Shown: positions 53,579 through 62,811 of the stretch, one piece after another
Layout of the letters: every line of letters starts with the position of its first letter
Numbering within the stretch: the stretch's first letter is position 1
Assembly (NCBI RefSeq): GCF_019933235.1
Contig: NZ_CP082945.1
Span: forward strand, 4,278,001-4,342,000
DNA length: 64,000 bases
Direction: 5' to 3'
Source: Streptomyces angustmyceticus
GTDB lineage: Bacteria > Actinomycetota > Actinomycetes > Streptomycetales > Streptomycetaceae
The notes under the pieces: model-generated
Databases searched by the model: none
What the model was told of the DNA's origin: nothing
Seen by the model: only the letters and a program-made list of their open reading frames with translations
Position numbers and translations under genes: made by a program

Positions 53579-54107
53579 ACAACCGCATAACCAGGTCGTT
53601 TTCGGGGCCCCCAACCCGAAAGCGCCTGCTTTGCACCCCTGGCTTTGCCTGCTTCACCACGCTCCACACAGCTCCATATGACGCGGCGCCTGCCCCAACA
53701 GGCCCCACACCCGCTCCATCTGGGTACGTCACCGATCGCGCTGGACTCCGCCGGGTCCAGCGCGATCTTTTTTGTGTGCGCCCGCTCCAGGGCCCCTCAG
53801 GGCGCTCGGGTCGCCCCGGCGCCGACACCGCCCCGGACGCCGGTCAGGGTGCCTTCACGGGCCCCGTGAGGGCCTTCGTGCGCGGACCCTGCGGACTCGT
53901 TACTGAGTCGTTCACAGGTGGTGCAATTGCACATATTAAATTGACCGGTTGTAGGCGAGGTGTAAGTTCCGCATCGCGTCAAACTTGTTCGGTGACACCC
54001 GTCACACTACGCGGCGCTTGAAGACGATACGTCCGCTGCGGTAGAGAACTTCCCCCGCCACGCCCAACAGCGTGTCACCGCGCGGACGGTGACGCATGCG
54101 TCGTTGG
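53579..54107. other. Intergenic region after bldC
   Basis: These 529 bp have no supported gene. They hold the bldC terminator, the palindrome GTGCAATTGCAC (53921-53932), an AT-rich patch beside it, and GTGAC-ACCC-GTCAC (53992-54005). A promoter for an unseen small RNA is possible. Confidence 0.5.
53734..53773 (+). terminator. bldC terminator
   Basis: GATCGCGCTGGAC pairs perfectly with GTCCAGCGCGATC around an 8-nt loop, followed by TTTTTT. It is one of the few canonical T-tract terminators in the window. Confidence 0.95.
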
Positions 54108-54341
54108 TCATCCGGCCACGGGACTTTCGCCCTCGGCTGCCGGCGGCTCACAGACGGCCGGCGACGGCGCGGGGGCGGGCGACGGTGCCGGCGCCCCCGA
54201 ACGGGCCGTGTGCGCCTCCATGGCGAGCCGTAGCAGCTGGTGGCAGATGGGGCAGTGCCGCATCAGATGGCGATAGCCCGTCGCCGCCGACAGGTGGGCC
54301 CGCAACAGCGCCCTGGTCTCGTGTCGTACCGCAGTCGTCAT
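54108..54341 (-). CDS. DUF6274 small protein with a CxxC/His motif
   Basis: ATG 54341 has GGGGAGG 8 bp upstream. The 77-aa product (MTTAVRHETRALLRAHLSAA, then HCPICHQLLRLAMEAH) has a CPIC pair flanked by histidines that may bind zinc. The C-terminus is Pro/Ala-rich and disordered. I recognise it as the Streptomyces DUF6274 family; its role is unknown. It may resemble anti-sigma-like zinc helices, but it has no membrane segment. Confidence 0.8.
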   Translation of the reverse strand: MTTAVRHETRALLRAHLSAATGYRHLMRHCPICHQLLRLAMEAHTARSGAPAPSPAPAPSPAVCEPPAAEGESPVAG

Positions 54342-54726
54342 CGCGCATACCTCCCCGGCCCCCATGCCCTTCCTCAGTGAGTACCGGCGGTACGTGCCGC
54401 AGTCAATACGGCGGGCAGTAATCCGGCTACGCACCGCATTCGTCCGGGGCGGGTGTGGACACGGGTGCGGGGCCCTTCCGGTGGGGCCGGCCGGGGCGCG
54501 CGGTGGTGCTGCTCAGCGGTCGGGGAGGAGGGGGGAAGGGGCGGCGGATGCTCTCGGTCCGCGGGAGGGGGTGAGCGCCGGGGTGGGGCGGGCGCCGGGT
54601 CGCGACGCGGGCCGTACGGGCGGGGGCTGACGGGGCGTGTGGTGTCCGGGACGGGATGGTCGCGGGGCGGGGCCGGGCCGGACAGCAGAACGGCCCGCAT
54701 CCGAGAGGGATGCGGGCCGTGAAATG
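54342..54726. other. GC-rich spacer between the DUF6274 gene and tRNA-Asp
   Basis: These 385 bp are G-rich on the plus strand. Apart from the tRNA-Asp terminator at 54691-54719, I see no gene or motif. Confidence 0.5.
54691..54719 (-). terminator. Terminator of tRNA-Asp copy 1
   Basis: CGGCCCGCATCC pairs perfectly with GGATGCGGGCCG around a 5-nt loop, 8 bp past the tRNA 3' end. On the minus strand TTCTG follows. Confidence 0.75.
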
Positions 54727-54801
54727 CGGTCCTGACGGGATTTGAACCCGCGGCCTCCACCTTGACAGGGTGGCGAGCACTCCAAACTGCTCCACAGGAC
54801 C
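54727..54801 (-). tRNA. tRNA-Asp (GTC), copy 1
   Basis: On the minus strand, acceptor GGTCCTG/CAGGACC, D arm GAGC/GCTC, anticodon arm CCACC-CTGTCAA-GGTGG with anticodon GTC, and T arm GCGGG-TTCAAAT-CCCGT. It has 75 nt, no CCA encoded, and is identical to the copy at 60688-60762. It lies downstream of hrpA on the same strand. Confidence 0.95.
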
Positions 54802-54894
54802 TTGCGTTTGCTTTCCGCTTGCGGCGGGCTGCGAAGCAAGACTCTACAGCAGGTCAGGGGGTGCGGTCGAACTCGGTACCGGCGGCCCTCGTTC

Positions 54895-57800
54895 CTAGGG
54901 CGCCGCGGCGTCCACCGCCTTCACGATCCGCTTGTCGGAGACCGGGTACGCGGTGCCCAGGGCGTGCGCGAAGTAGCTCACCCGGAGCTCCTCGATCATC
55001 CAGCGGATCTCCAGGGCCGCGGCCGGCACCGGGCGGCCCTGCGGGAACTGCTCCAGCAGCCAGGCGTATTCGTCCTGCATCTCCTTCACCTTCGCCATAC
55101 GGGTGCGGTCCCGCTCGGCGTGGGTGGGCAGCTGCTGCAGCCGGCGGTCGGCGGCCACCAGATAGCGCATCAGGTCGGGCAGCCGCTTGGCGCCGTGCGC
55201 CGTCACGAAGCCCGGCTTGATCAGCGCCGCCAGCTGCTCCCTGACGTCCGTGAGCGACGGCAGCAGGGAGGGGAAGGACGTCTCCTTCAGCCGGCGCTCG
55301 CACGCCTGCCAGGCGGCCAGCACCTCCTGGACCTGCTGGACGGTCCGGAGCGTGACGTCCACCAGATCGGCGCGCACGGCGTCGAACAGCTTGCGGAAGG
55401 ACTCCTCGTCCCACGCCGGGCCGCCCCGGGCCGCGATCAGCCGGTCGGTGGCGGCGGTCACACAGTCCTCGAAGAGCGCCGCGATGGAGCCGTGCGGATT
55501 ACGGGAGAGTGCCAGCTTCTGCTGGTTGCTGAGTTTGCCCTGCGCGAACTTGGCCGGATTGGACGGGATGTTGAGCAGGATGAGCCGCCGGGTGCCCGCC
55601 CACATCGCGGTGAGCTGTTCGGCCTCGGTGTCGAAGAGGCGTACCGCGACGCTGCTGCCCTCGTCGACCAGCGCCGGGTAGGCCTTCAGCGGCTGGCCCC
55701 CGCGCCGGGTCTCGAAGGTGCGCGGCAGGGTGCCGATCGTCCAGGACGTCAGCCCGGTCCGCTGCTCCGGGCCGGCCGGCGCCTGCCCGGCGCCCGCGCC
55801 GCCCTGCCCGCGGTCCCCGGCGGGCCGCTCGGCGGCCTGCTCGAAGGCCTTGGAGATGGCCGCCCTGGTCTTCGGCTTGAGCGTGAGCCGCAGTGCCTCC
55901 AGGTCCTTGTCCTCGGCGAGCTTGCGGCGCCGCTCGTCGATCACCCGGAAGGTGATCTTGAGGTGGTCGGGGAGCTTCCCCGGGTCGAAGTCGGCGGCCT
56001 CGACCGGTACGCCCACCATCCGCTGCAGCCCGGCGGCCAGAGACGTCGTCAGGGCGCCCTGGAGGGGGACCGTGGTGTCCAGGAAGCGGGCCGCGAAGTT
56101 CGGCGCCGGGACGTAGTTGCGGCGGATCGGCTTGGGGAGCGACCGGATCAGCTCGGTCACCAGCTGCTCGCGCAGGCCCGGGATCTGCCAGTCGAAGCCC
56201 TCGGAGGTGACCTGGTTGAGCACCTGGAGCGGGATGTGGACGGTCACGCCGTCCGCGTCCGCACCGGGCTCGAACTGGTAGGTGACCTTGAACTTCAGCT
56301 TTCCCTGCCGCCAGGAATCCGGATAGTCGTCCTTGGTGACGGCCTCGGCGGACTCGTTGATGAGCATGGAGTGCTCGAAGTCCAGCAGCTCCGGCTCTTC
56401 GCGGTGCTTCTTCTTCCACCAGGCGTCGAAGTGCGCACCGGAGACCACGTCGGCGGGAATGCGCTGGTCGTAGAAGTCGAAGAGGGTCTCGTCGTCCACG
56501 AGGATGTCGCGGCGGCGGGCGCGGTGCTCCAACTCCTCGACCTCGCCGAGGAGTTTGCGGTTGTCGTGGAAGAAGCGGTGGTGGGTGCGCCAGTCGCCCT
56601 CGACCAGGGCGTTGCGGATGAACAGGTCCCGCGAGGTCTCCGGGTCGATACGGCCGTAGGCGATCTTGCGCTGGGCGACGATCGGGACGCCGTAGAGCGT
56701 CACCCGCTCGTACGCCATCACCGCGGCCATCTTCTGTTCCCAGTGCGGCTCGCTGTACGTCCGCTTGACCAGGTGCTGGGCGAGCGGTTCGATCCACTCC
56801 GGCTCGATCTTCGCGTTCACCCGCCCCCACAGGCGGGACGTCTCGACCAGCTCGGCGGACATCACCCAGCGCGGCGGCTTCTTGAAGAGCGCGGAGCCGG
56901 GGAACACCGCGAACTTGGCGCTGCGGGCGCCCAAATACTCGTTCTTGGCGTCCGTGTCCTTCAGCCCGAGGTGCGAGAGCAGACCGGCGAGCAGGGATGT
57001 GTGGATGTGGTCGGGCGCCGCGTCCTCCTCGCTGAGGTGGATGCCCATGGTCTTGGCGACCGACCGCAGCTGGGAGTAGATGTCCTGCCACTCGCGTATC
57101 CGCAGGTAGTTCAGGAACTCGCTGCGGCACATCCGGCGGAAGGCGGAGGAGGACAGCTCCTTCTGCTGCTCGCGGACGTAGCGCCAGAGGTTCAGGAAGG
57201 CGAGGAAGTCGGAGGTCTCGTCCTTGAAGCGGGCGTGCTGCTGGTCGGCCTGCTGCTGCTTGTCGGCGGGCCGCTCGCGCGGGTCCTGGATGGACAGCGC
57301 CGCCGCGATGACCATGACCTCGCGGACGCAGCCGTTGCGGTCGGCCTCCAGCACCATCCGCGCCAGCCGCGGGTCGACCGGCAGCTGGGAGAGCTTGCGG
57401 CCGAGCGGGGTGAGCCGCTGCCCCTTCTGACCCGACTGGGAGGACTTCTGCTTGCTGTCGAGCGCCCCGAGCTCGCTCAGCAGGTCGACGCCGTCCTTGA
57501 TGTTGCGGCGGTCCGGCGGGTCGATGAAGGGGAACTTCTCGATGTCGCCGAGGCCGGCCGCGGTCATCTGCAGGATGACGGAGGCGAGGTTGGTGCGGAG
57601 GATCTCGGCGTCGGTGAACTCGGGCCGGGAGAGGAAGTCGTCCTCGGAGTAGAGGCGGATGCAGATGCCGTCACTGGTCCGGCCGCAGCGGCCCTTGCGC
57701 TGGTTGGCGCTGGCCTGCGAGACCGGCTCGATGGGCAGCCGCTGGACCTTGGTGCGGTAGCTGTAGCGGGAGATGCGGGCCATGCCGGGGTCGATGACGT

Positions 57801-59016
57801 ACCGGATGCCCGGGACGGTCAGCGAGGTCTCGGCGACGTTCGTGGCCAGCACGATCCGCCGGCCCGTGTGCCGCTGGAAGACGCGGTGCTGCTCGGCGTG
57901 CGACAGCCGCGCGTACAGGGGGAGGACCTCGGTGAAGGGCAGGGCCTTCTTGTTGAGGGCGTCCGCGGTGTCGCGGATCTCCCGTTCGCCGGAGAGGAAC
58001 ACCAGGATGTCGCCGGGGCCCTCGGCCTGCAGCTCGTCCACGGCGTCGCAGATCGCGGTGATCTGGTCGCGGTCGGCGTCCTGGCCGCCCTCCTCCAGCA
58101 GCGGGCGGTAGCGCACCTCCACCGGGTACGTACGGCCGGAGACCTCCACGATGGGGGCGCTCGGCTTCTCCCCGTCGCCGCCGCAGCCGCCCGGCGTCCC
58201 CGAGGCGCCCCGGCCGTCCCCCGCCTCCACGGCGGCGAAGGAGCCGAAGTGCCGCGCGAACCGCTCCGGGTCGATGGTCGCGGAGGTGATCACGACCTTC
58301 AGGTCCGGGCGCCGGGGCAGCAGCTGAGCCAGGTAGCCGAGGATGAAGTCGATGTTGAGGCTGCGCTCGTGCGCCTCGTCGATGATGATCGTGTCGTACT
58401 GGCGCAGCTCGCGGTCCGTCTGGATCTCGGCGAGCAGGATGCCGTCCGTCATCAGCTTGACGAGGGTGTCGCCGCCGACCTGGTCCGTGAAGCGGACCTT
58501 CCAGCCGACCGCCTCGCCCAGCGGGGTCCTCAGCTCCTCGGCCACCCGCTCGGCGACCGTACGGGCCGCGATCCGGCGGGGCTGGGTGTGCCCGATCAGG
58601 CCCCGGATGCCGCGCCCGAGCTCCAGGCAGATCTTGGGGATCTGGGTGGTCTTGCCGGAACCGGTCTCACCGGCGACGATCACGACCTGGTGGTCGCGGA
58701 TCGCGGCGAGGATCTCGTCCTTCTTCTGGCTGACCGGCAGCTCTTCCGGATACGTGATGCCGGGCACCGCGGCGCGCCGCTGCTCGACCCGCAGCTCCGC
58801 CTCGTCGATGCCGCCGGCGATCTCGGCGAGCACGGCCTGTCGGGCTTCGGGCTTGCGGATCCGGCGCGCGCCGTCGAGCCGGCGGCCCAGCCGCTGCTGG
58901 TCGCGCAGCATCAGCTCGGGCAGCCGCTCCAGCAGGGCGGGAAGCGTGGGAGCGGGGGTGCCGGGCGGGTAAGGAGCAGCGCCGTCGGGCAGGGCGGAGG
59001 CAGGCTGACTGGACAT
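54895..59016 (-). CDS. hrpA: ATP-dependent DEAH-box RNA helicase HrpA
   Basis: The 1373-aa protein is full length for HrpA. The helicase core has GETGSGKTTQ (Walker A), HTQPRRIAARTVAERVAEEL, DEAH in IIIDEAHERSLN, ITSATIDPERFARHF, LATNVAETSLTVPGIRYVID and QRKGRCGRTSDG. The HA2/OB domains follow, and then the long HrpA-specific C-terminal part (DUF3418 region, ending with SYFAHALGTAYPVSDKRIVK). An acidic Gly-rich insert lies near residue 285. Bacterial HrpA rescues stalled ribosomes and remodels RNA. It is divergent from a membrane protein gene. Confidence 0.97.
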   Translation of the reverse strand: MSSQPASALPDGAAPYPPGTPAPTLPALLERLPELMLRDQQRLGRRLDGARRIRKPEARQAVLAEIAGGIDEAELRVEQRRAAVPGITYPEELPVSQKKDEILAAIRDHQVVIVAGETGSGKTTQIPKICLELGRGIRGLIGHTQPRRIAARTVAERVAEELRTPLGEAVGWKVRFTDQVGGDTLVKLMTDGILLAEIQTDRELRQYDTIIIDEAHERSLNIDFILGYLAQLLPRRPDLKVVITSATIDPERFARHFGSFAAVEAGDGRGASGTPGGCGGDGEKPSAPIVEVSGRTYPVEVRYRPLLEEGGQDADRDQITAICDAVDELQAEGPGDILVFLSGEREIRDTADALNKKALPFTEVLPLYARLSHAEQHRVFQRHTGRRIVLATNVAETSLTVPGIRYVIDPGMARISRYSYRTKVQRLPIEPVSQASANQRKGRCGRTSDGICIRLYSEDDFLSRPEFTDAEILRTNLASVILQMTAAGLGDIEKFPFIDPPDRRNIKDGVDLLSELGALDSKQKSSQSGQKGQRLTPLGRKLSQLPVDPRLARMVLEADRNGCVREVMVIAAALSIQDPRERPADKQQQADQQHARFKDETSDFLAFLNLWRYVREQQKELSSSAFRRMCRSEFLNYLRIREWQDIYSQLRSVAKTMGIHLSEEDAAPDHIHTSLLAGLLSHLGLKDTDAKNEYLGARSAKFAVFPGSALFKKPPRWVMSAELVETSRLWGRVNAKIEPEWIEPLAQHLVKRTYSEPHWEQKMAAVMAYERVTLYGVPIVAQRKIAYGRIDPETSRDLFIRNALVEGDWRTHHRFFHDNRKLLGEVEELEHRARRRDILVDDETLFDFYDQRIPADVVSGAHFDAWWKKKHREEPELLDFEHSMLINESAEAVTKDDYPDSWRQGKLKFKVTYQFEPGADADGVTVHIPLQVLNQVTSEGFDWQIPGLREQLVTELIRSLPKPIRRNYVPAPNFAARFLDTTVPLQGALTTSLAAGLQRMVGVPVEAADFDPGKLPDHLKITFRVIDERRRKLAEDKDLEALRLTLKPKTRAAISKAFEQAAERPAGDRGQGGAGAGQAPAGPEQRTGLTSWTIGTLPRTFETRRGGQPLKAYPALVDEGSSVAVRLFDTEAEQLTAMWAGTRRLILLNIPSNPAKFAQGKLSNQQKLALSRNPHGSIAALFEDCVTAATDRLIAARGGPAWDEESFRKLFDAVRADLVDVTLRTVQQVQEVLAAWQACERRLKETSFPSLLPSLTDVREQLAALIKPGFVTAHGAKRLPDLMRYLVAADRRLQQLPTHAERDRTRMAKVKEMQDEYAWLLEQFPQGRPVPAAALEIRWMIEELRVSYFAHALGTAYPVSDKRIVKAVDAAAP

Positions 59017-59139
59017 ACGTCCCCCAGGATCTCACCTCCCGTAATCGAAGGGCGAACCATTTGCCCGCACGGCCGGATCCGGGGCACCGGGGCCGCCGCA
59101 CCCGGGGCATCTGCCCGGGTATATCCCGTATGGCTGCCT

Positions 59140-59145
59140 TAGCGT
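59140..59145 (+). promoter_or_regulatory. -10 element of a leaderless gene
   Basis: TAGCGT ends 6 bp before the ATG at 59152, and no ribosome site is present. Confidence 0.4.
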
Positions 59146-59151
59146 GTCCCT

Positions 59152-60261
59152 ATGTCCGATCATCGCGGCGGCTCCGGTGTGCCCGGCGGTTCCGGCGCGC
59201 CCGGCGGATCCGCGACGCACGGCGCGCACGGCGGGCCCAAGGCCGTGGCGGCGCGGTGGGCGGCCTTCAAGGCGTCGCCCTACCTGCCCGCGGTCGTGCT
59301 GACCCTCATCGTCGCCGCGGCGGCCGGCCTGTTCGCCGGCTCGTACACGTACGCCATGGCCAATCCGACGCCCCGGTCCATCCCCACCGCCGTGGTCGGC
59401 TCGCCCGGTACGCCGGCGGTGAAGGCGTTCACCCAGGGGATGGAGAAGGCGCTGAACGCCTCGCTCCGGCTGACCGGCTACCCCACGTACGGCCGGGCCC
59501 GGCGGGCCGTCGACGAGCAGGAGGAGTTCGCCATCCTGCGCGCCCGCGGCAGGGGCGTGGAGCTGGACCTCTCCGGCGCCTCGGGCGCCACGGTGGCCCA
59601 GCTGCTGGCCCAGTCGGGTGCCCAGGTCGGCCGGGCGGCCGGCGTCGACGTCCGGATCCGGGACATCAAACCGCTGCAGAAGGGCGATCCGCGCGGCCTG
59701 GCGCTGTTCTACATCTCGCTGGCCGCGGTGATCATCGGCTTCGTCGGTGCGATCCAGCTCAGCGTGCACGCCCGCGCCCTGGAACCGGCCGAACGGATCG
59801 CCGTCACCGCGGCCTACGCACTGCTCGGCGGCTTCGCCATCGCCGCGGTGGTCGACTGGTGGCTGGGCGCGCTGCGGCTGCCGTTCACGGAGTCCTGGCT
59901 GATCCTGGCGCTGACGATGTTCACGTCCGGCATGGTCTTCACGATGTTCAACGCCCTCATCGGGCGCTGGGCGATGATCCCCACCTGGGGACTGATGGTG
60001 CTGCTGGGCAACCCCTCCTCGGGCGGCGCGGTCTCCTGGCCGCTGCTGCCGTCCGCCCTGGGCCTCGTCGGCCGCTGGCTGCCCCCGGGCGGCTCGGTCA
60101 ACGCCCAGCACACCGCCGTCTACTTCGGCGGCCACCAGCACGCCTTCCCCTTCCTGGTGCTGGCCGGCTGGTCGCTGCTCTCGTGCACGGTCTTCTGGGT
60201 CTGGCGGCACCGCCACCCGGGTGGCCGCGAGACGGCACCGGCGCTCGCCGCGGACGCCTGA
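59152..60261 (+). CDS. Multi-pass membrane protein (YhgE/ABC-2-like)
   Basis: The 369-aa protein has a Gly/Ser-rich N-terminus, one transmembrane helix (about 43-67), an outside domain (about 70-182) and five more helices to about residue 355 (ALFYISLAAVIIGFVGAIQL, TAAYALLGGFAIAAVVDWWL and others). This one-plus-five pattern is that of YhgE/Pip and DUF3533-type ABC-2-like proteins, here without an ATPase partner. Its substrate is unknown. It appears leaderless and divergent from hrpA. Confidence 0.75.
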   Translation: MSDHRGGSGVPGGSGAPGGSATHGAHGGPKAVAARWAAFKASPYLPAVVLTLIVAAAAGLFAGSYTYAMANPTPRSIPTAVVGSPGTPAVKAFTQGMEKALNASLRLTGYPTYGRARRAVDEQEEFAILRARGRGVELDLSGASGATVAQLLAQSGAQVGRAAGVDVRIRDIKPLQKGDPRGLALFYISLAAVIIGFVGAIQLSVHARALEPAERIAVTAAYALLGGFAIAAVVDWWLGALRLPFTESWLILALTMFTSGMVFTMFNALIGRWAMIPTWGLMVLLGNPSSGGAVSWPLLPSALGLVGRWLPPGGSVNAQHTAVYFGGHQHAFPFLVLAGWSLLSCTVFWVWRHRHPGGRETAPALAADA

Positions 60262-60337
60262 GCCGGCGCTCCCGCCGCCGCGCCACCGTGCGGAAAACCG
60301 CGTTACGACGCCGGCGCGCCTGCGCGAGGATGACCGC

Positions 60338-60565
60338 ATGGACAAGGGATTACGACGTATGGCGGGTGTCGCCCTGCTGGTCGCGGGCTTCGCGCTCGCC
60401 GGCTGGCTGGTCTTCGGCGCGCCGCACGACTGGGACGGCGAGGCGCGATGGGCGCGGATGGCGCTGGGCCTGGGCGCGATGGGGGCGATCAGCGGCAGCG
60501 CCCGGCTGATCTTCTGGCAGCCGGAGGAGGAACACGACACGGAACCCGGCACCGACCGGATATGA
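60338..60565 (+). CDS. Small membrane protein, unknown function
   Basis: ATG 60338 has GAGGA 7 bp upstream. The 75-aa product has two hydrophobic helices (about 7-26 and 40-58) and an acidic tail (WQPEEEHDTEPGTD). No family was recognised. It is followed immediately by the terminator shared with the tRNA cluster. Confidence 0.6.
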   Translation: MDKGLRRMAGVALLVAGFALAGWLVFGAPHDWDGEARWARMALGLGAMGAISGSARLIFWQPEEEHDTEPGTDRI

Positions 60566-60567
60566 AA

Positions 60568-60596
60568 AAGGCCCCGATTCCTGGAATCGGGGCCTT
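60568..60596. terminator. Bidirectional terminator before the tRNA cluster
   Basis: AAGGCCCCGATTC pairs perfectly with GAATCGGGGCCTT around CTG. On the minus strand a T run follows, so it ends the tRNA transcript; on the plus strand it ends the small membrane protein gene. Confidence 0.9.
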
Positions 60597-60609
60597 CTCC
60601 CAATGGGTG

Positions 60610-60683
60610 TGGCTGGGGCCGGGGTCGAACCGGCGACCTATCGCTTTTCAGGCGATCGCTCGTACCAACTGAGCTACCCAGCC
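60610..60683 (-). tRNA. tRNA-Phe (GAA)
   Basis: On the minus strand, acceptor GGCTGGG/CCCAGCC, D arm GCTC/GAGC, anticodon arm ATCGC-CTGAAAA-GCGAT with anticodon GAA, and T arm GCCGG-TTCGACC-CCGGC. It has 74 nt. It is the last gene of a Glu-Asp-Phe cluster. Confidence 0.95.
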
Positions 60684-60687
60684 GCAG

Positions 60688-60762
60688 CGGTCCTGACGGG
60701 ATTTGAACCCGCGGCCTCCACCTTGACAGGGTGGCGAGCACTCCAAACTGCTCCACAGGACC
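60688..60762 (-). tRNA. tRNA-Asp (GTC), copy 2
   Basis: All 75 nt are identical to the copy at 54727-54801. It lies 4 bp upstream of tRNA-Phe on the minus strand, so the two must be processed from one transcript. Confidence 0.95.
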
Positions 60763-60810
60763 TTGCATTGTGCGAAAGCGGCGCAAGCCATTCTCACACA
60801 CGATGTTGCG

Positions 60811-60883
60811 TGCCCCCAACGGGATTCGAACCCGTGCTACCGCCTTGAAAGGGCGGCGTCCTGGGCCACTAGACGATGAGGGC
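60811..60883 (-). tRNA. tRNA-Glu (TTC)
   Basis: On the minus strand, acceptor GCCCTCA/TGGGGGC (one T-G pair), anticodon arm CCGCC-CTTTCAA-GGCGG with anticodon TTC, and T arm CACGG/CCCGT with loop GTTCGAAT-like TTCGAAT. It has 73 nt. It is the first gene of the tRNA cluster. Confidence 0.95.
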
Positions 60884-60965
60884 TGGTGGCCACCTTGGCG
60901 TCGTTACCGGCGCCGTCGGGGACGTGAGAAGCATATGGGATGGGAGGACGGTTCGCCAAAACGGT

Positions 60966-62690
60966 TTACCGGGGGCCGCCGGAAGGGGCCCTGGCCGGGC
61001 GGTGGACCGGGCCGTCCGGCGAGGCGGACGGCCCTCCGGCCGGGTGGGCGGAACCGGACGGCGAGGGGGTGGCGCCGGGTTGGTTCTCGCGGGGGAGGTG
61101 GCGGCTGACCTCGGCCCGTGACAGGCCCAGGCCGCCGAGCGTGATCTCGTCCCACGCCTGCAGCCGTTTCGTCGTCCGGTCCAGATAGAGCACCGACGCC
61201 TCGACCGGCGCGGGCTTCCGGTTCTGCACCGCGCGCAGCCCGCCGCCGCCCGTGGAGCCCTCGACCATCAGCCGGGTGCCCTGCGGGAGCGTGGTGTTCT
61301 CGCGGTGGTGGAGGTGGCCGGCCAGCGCCAGCGGGGCCAGGCCGTCCGCCTCGGTCGCCGCGGCGGGGTTGTGTGCCAGCGCGATGTCGACGGGCGTGCC
61401 GGCCAGCCGCTGGGTGCGCAGCGAGTCGGCGAGCCGGCCGCCGGCGGTGCGCTCGGCCGGGTCGCCGGCCGCCACGACGGAGCGGTCCGGGGTGAACTGC
61501 GGGTCGCCGACGCCCGCGAGGCGCAGGCCGGCGACCCGGGCGACCCCGCCGTGGTCCAGGACGGTGACGCGCGGGCGGCCGGTCAGGTACTTCTGCGTGC
61601 TGTGCGAGTCGTGGTTGCCGCGCACCCAGACGTACGGGGCGCCGAGGGCCGAGGCCGGGTCCAGGAAGTGGTTCTCGGCGGCCGAGCCGTGGTCCATGGT
61701 GTCGCCGGTGTCGATGATCACGTTGATCCGGTACTGCTTCACCAGGGAGGCGATGATCCGCCAGCTGCCGGGGTTGAGGTGGATGTCGGAGACGTGCAGC
61801 ACCCGGATGGTGGTGGGGTCCGGCTGGTACACCGGCAGCGTCGAGGTGGCGTCGTAGAGCTTGGTCACATTGGTGACCAGGCGCGCCAACTCCTTCTGGT
61901 AGACGTTGAATTCGCTGACGATGTTGCGGGCGTTGCCGACCACGGACGGGGCCGAGGAGAGCAGTCCGGAGAACCTCGGCTCCAGTACGGACTTGGGGTT
62001 CCAGGTGGCGTACGCGGTGCCGGCCGAGGCGGCGAGCAGGGCGAGCGCCAGTCCCCCGGCGGCCAGCGCGCGGCGCGGGCGGCGGTAGACGGCCAGCCCC
62101 AGGGCGGCCGCGCCGGCGGCCACGGCGGCGCCGGAGTGCAGCGCCAGCCCCAGGGTGGCGCGGGTGACGTCGTGGGTGACCTCGTCCTGCAGGCCGGCGA
62201 ACCGCTCGGGGTGGTCGACCAGCGCCCGGGAGCGGACCGGGTCCAGCCGGTCGACACCGACGTCGAGCCGTACGGGTGCGTAGTGGCTGCGCAGCTCCAG
62301 GTCGCCCAGGGGCGGCACGTCGATCCTGGTGCCGCCGGTCAGCGAGGGGCGCAGCGCCATGCTGGTGTCCATCGGGCCGACGGGGGCCCGGACGCCGCCG
62401 ATCAGGACCAGCCCCAGCCAGGCGCCGAGGACCGTGACGGCCATCAGGCCGAGGGCGGAGCGCAGGGGGCGGCGCGGGGCGGTGCCGGGCAGGGCGGCGG
62501 GCGCGGTGCGGGCCGTGGAGCGCGGTGGTCCGCCACGGGTGGCGGCGGGGGCCGTACGGCGGGAGCGGTAGGCGCGGCGGACGGCCGCGGGGAGCGCGGA
62601 TACGCCGTCGAGCGAGGTGCGAAGCAGCCGGTGCAGCGGGTGGCGCGGGGGGTCGGGGTGCGGTGTCCGGGAGCGCGCGGCGCGGGCCAT
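60966..62690 (-). CDS. Membrane metallophosphoesterase
   Basis: The 574-aa protein has a basic N-terminus, a transmembrane helix near residue 85-105, an outside segment, two more helices (about 185-205 and 212-232) and a calcineurin-like phosphoesterase domain. Metal-site motifs are VLHVSDIHLNPGS, IIDTGDTMDHG, VRGNHDSHST and LAGHLHHREN, all intact. The C-terminal 50 residues are Pro/Ser/Gly-rich. The orientation suggests that the active domain is cytoplasmic or outside depending on helix count; the substrate is unknown. ATG 62690 lacks a good ribosome site. Confidence 0.9.
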   Translation of the reverse strand: MARAARSRTPHPDPPRHPLHRLLRTSLDGVSALPAAVRRAYRSRRTAPAATRGGPPRSTARTAPAALPGTAPRRPLRSALGLMAVTVLGAWLGLVLIGGVRAPVGPMDTSMALRPSLTGGTRIDVPPLGDLELRSHYAPVRLDVGVDRLDPVRSRALVDHPERFAGLQDEVTHDVTRATLGLALHSGAAVAAGAAALGLAVYRRPRRALAAGGLALALLAASAGTAYATWNPKSVLEPRFSGLLSSAPSVVGNARNIVSEFNVYQKELARLVTNVTKLYDATSTLPVYQPDPTTIRVLHVSDIHLNPGSWRIIASLVKQYRINVIIDTGDTMDHGSAAENHFLDPASALGAPYVWVRGNHDSHSTQKYLTGRPRVTVLDHGGVARVAGLRLAGVGDPQFTPDRSVVAAGDPAERTAGGRLADSLRTQRLAGTPVDIALAHNPAAATEADGLAPLALAGHLHHRENTTLPQGTRLMVEGSTGGGGLRAVQNRKPAPVEASVLYLDRTTKRLQAWDEITLGGLGLSRAEVSRHLPRENQPGATPSPSGSAHPAGGPSASPDGPVHRPARAPSGGPR

Positions 62691-62811
62691 TGGTCCCGTA
62701 TGCCCGGTCGTGGGGGCCGTTAAGCGAGGAGCGGTGGCTTCCGGTTGGGGTGCGGAGTGGCGGGCGGGGCGCGACGATCGGTGGTGGGTCCGGGTGGCGG
62801 AGAATGGTGGT

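Noticed and set aside
54802..59142. A plus-strand open frame of more than 1400 codons opposite hrpA
   Set aside because: It is the high-GC antisense shadow of a clear DEAH helicase; the translation is Gly/Asp/Arg/Val low complexity with no domain.
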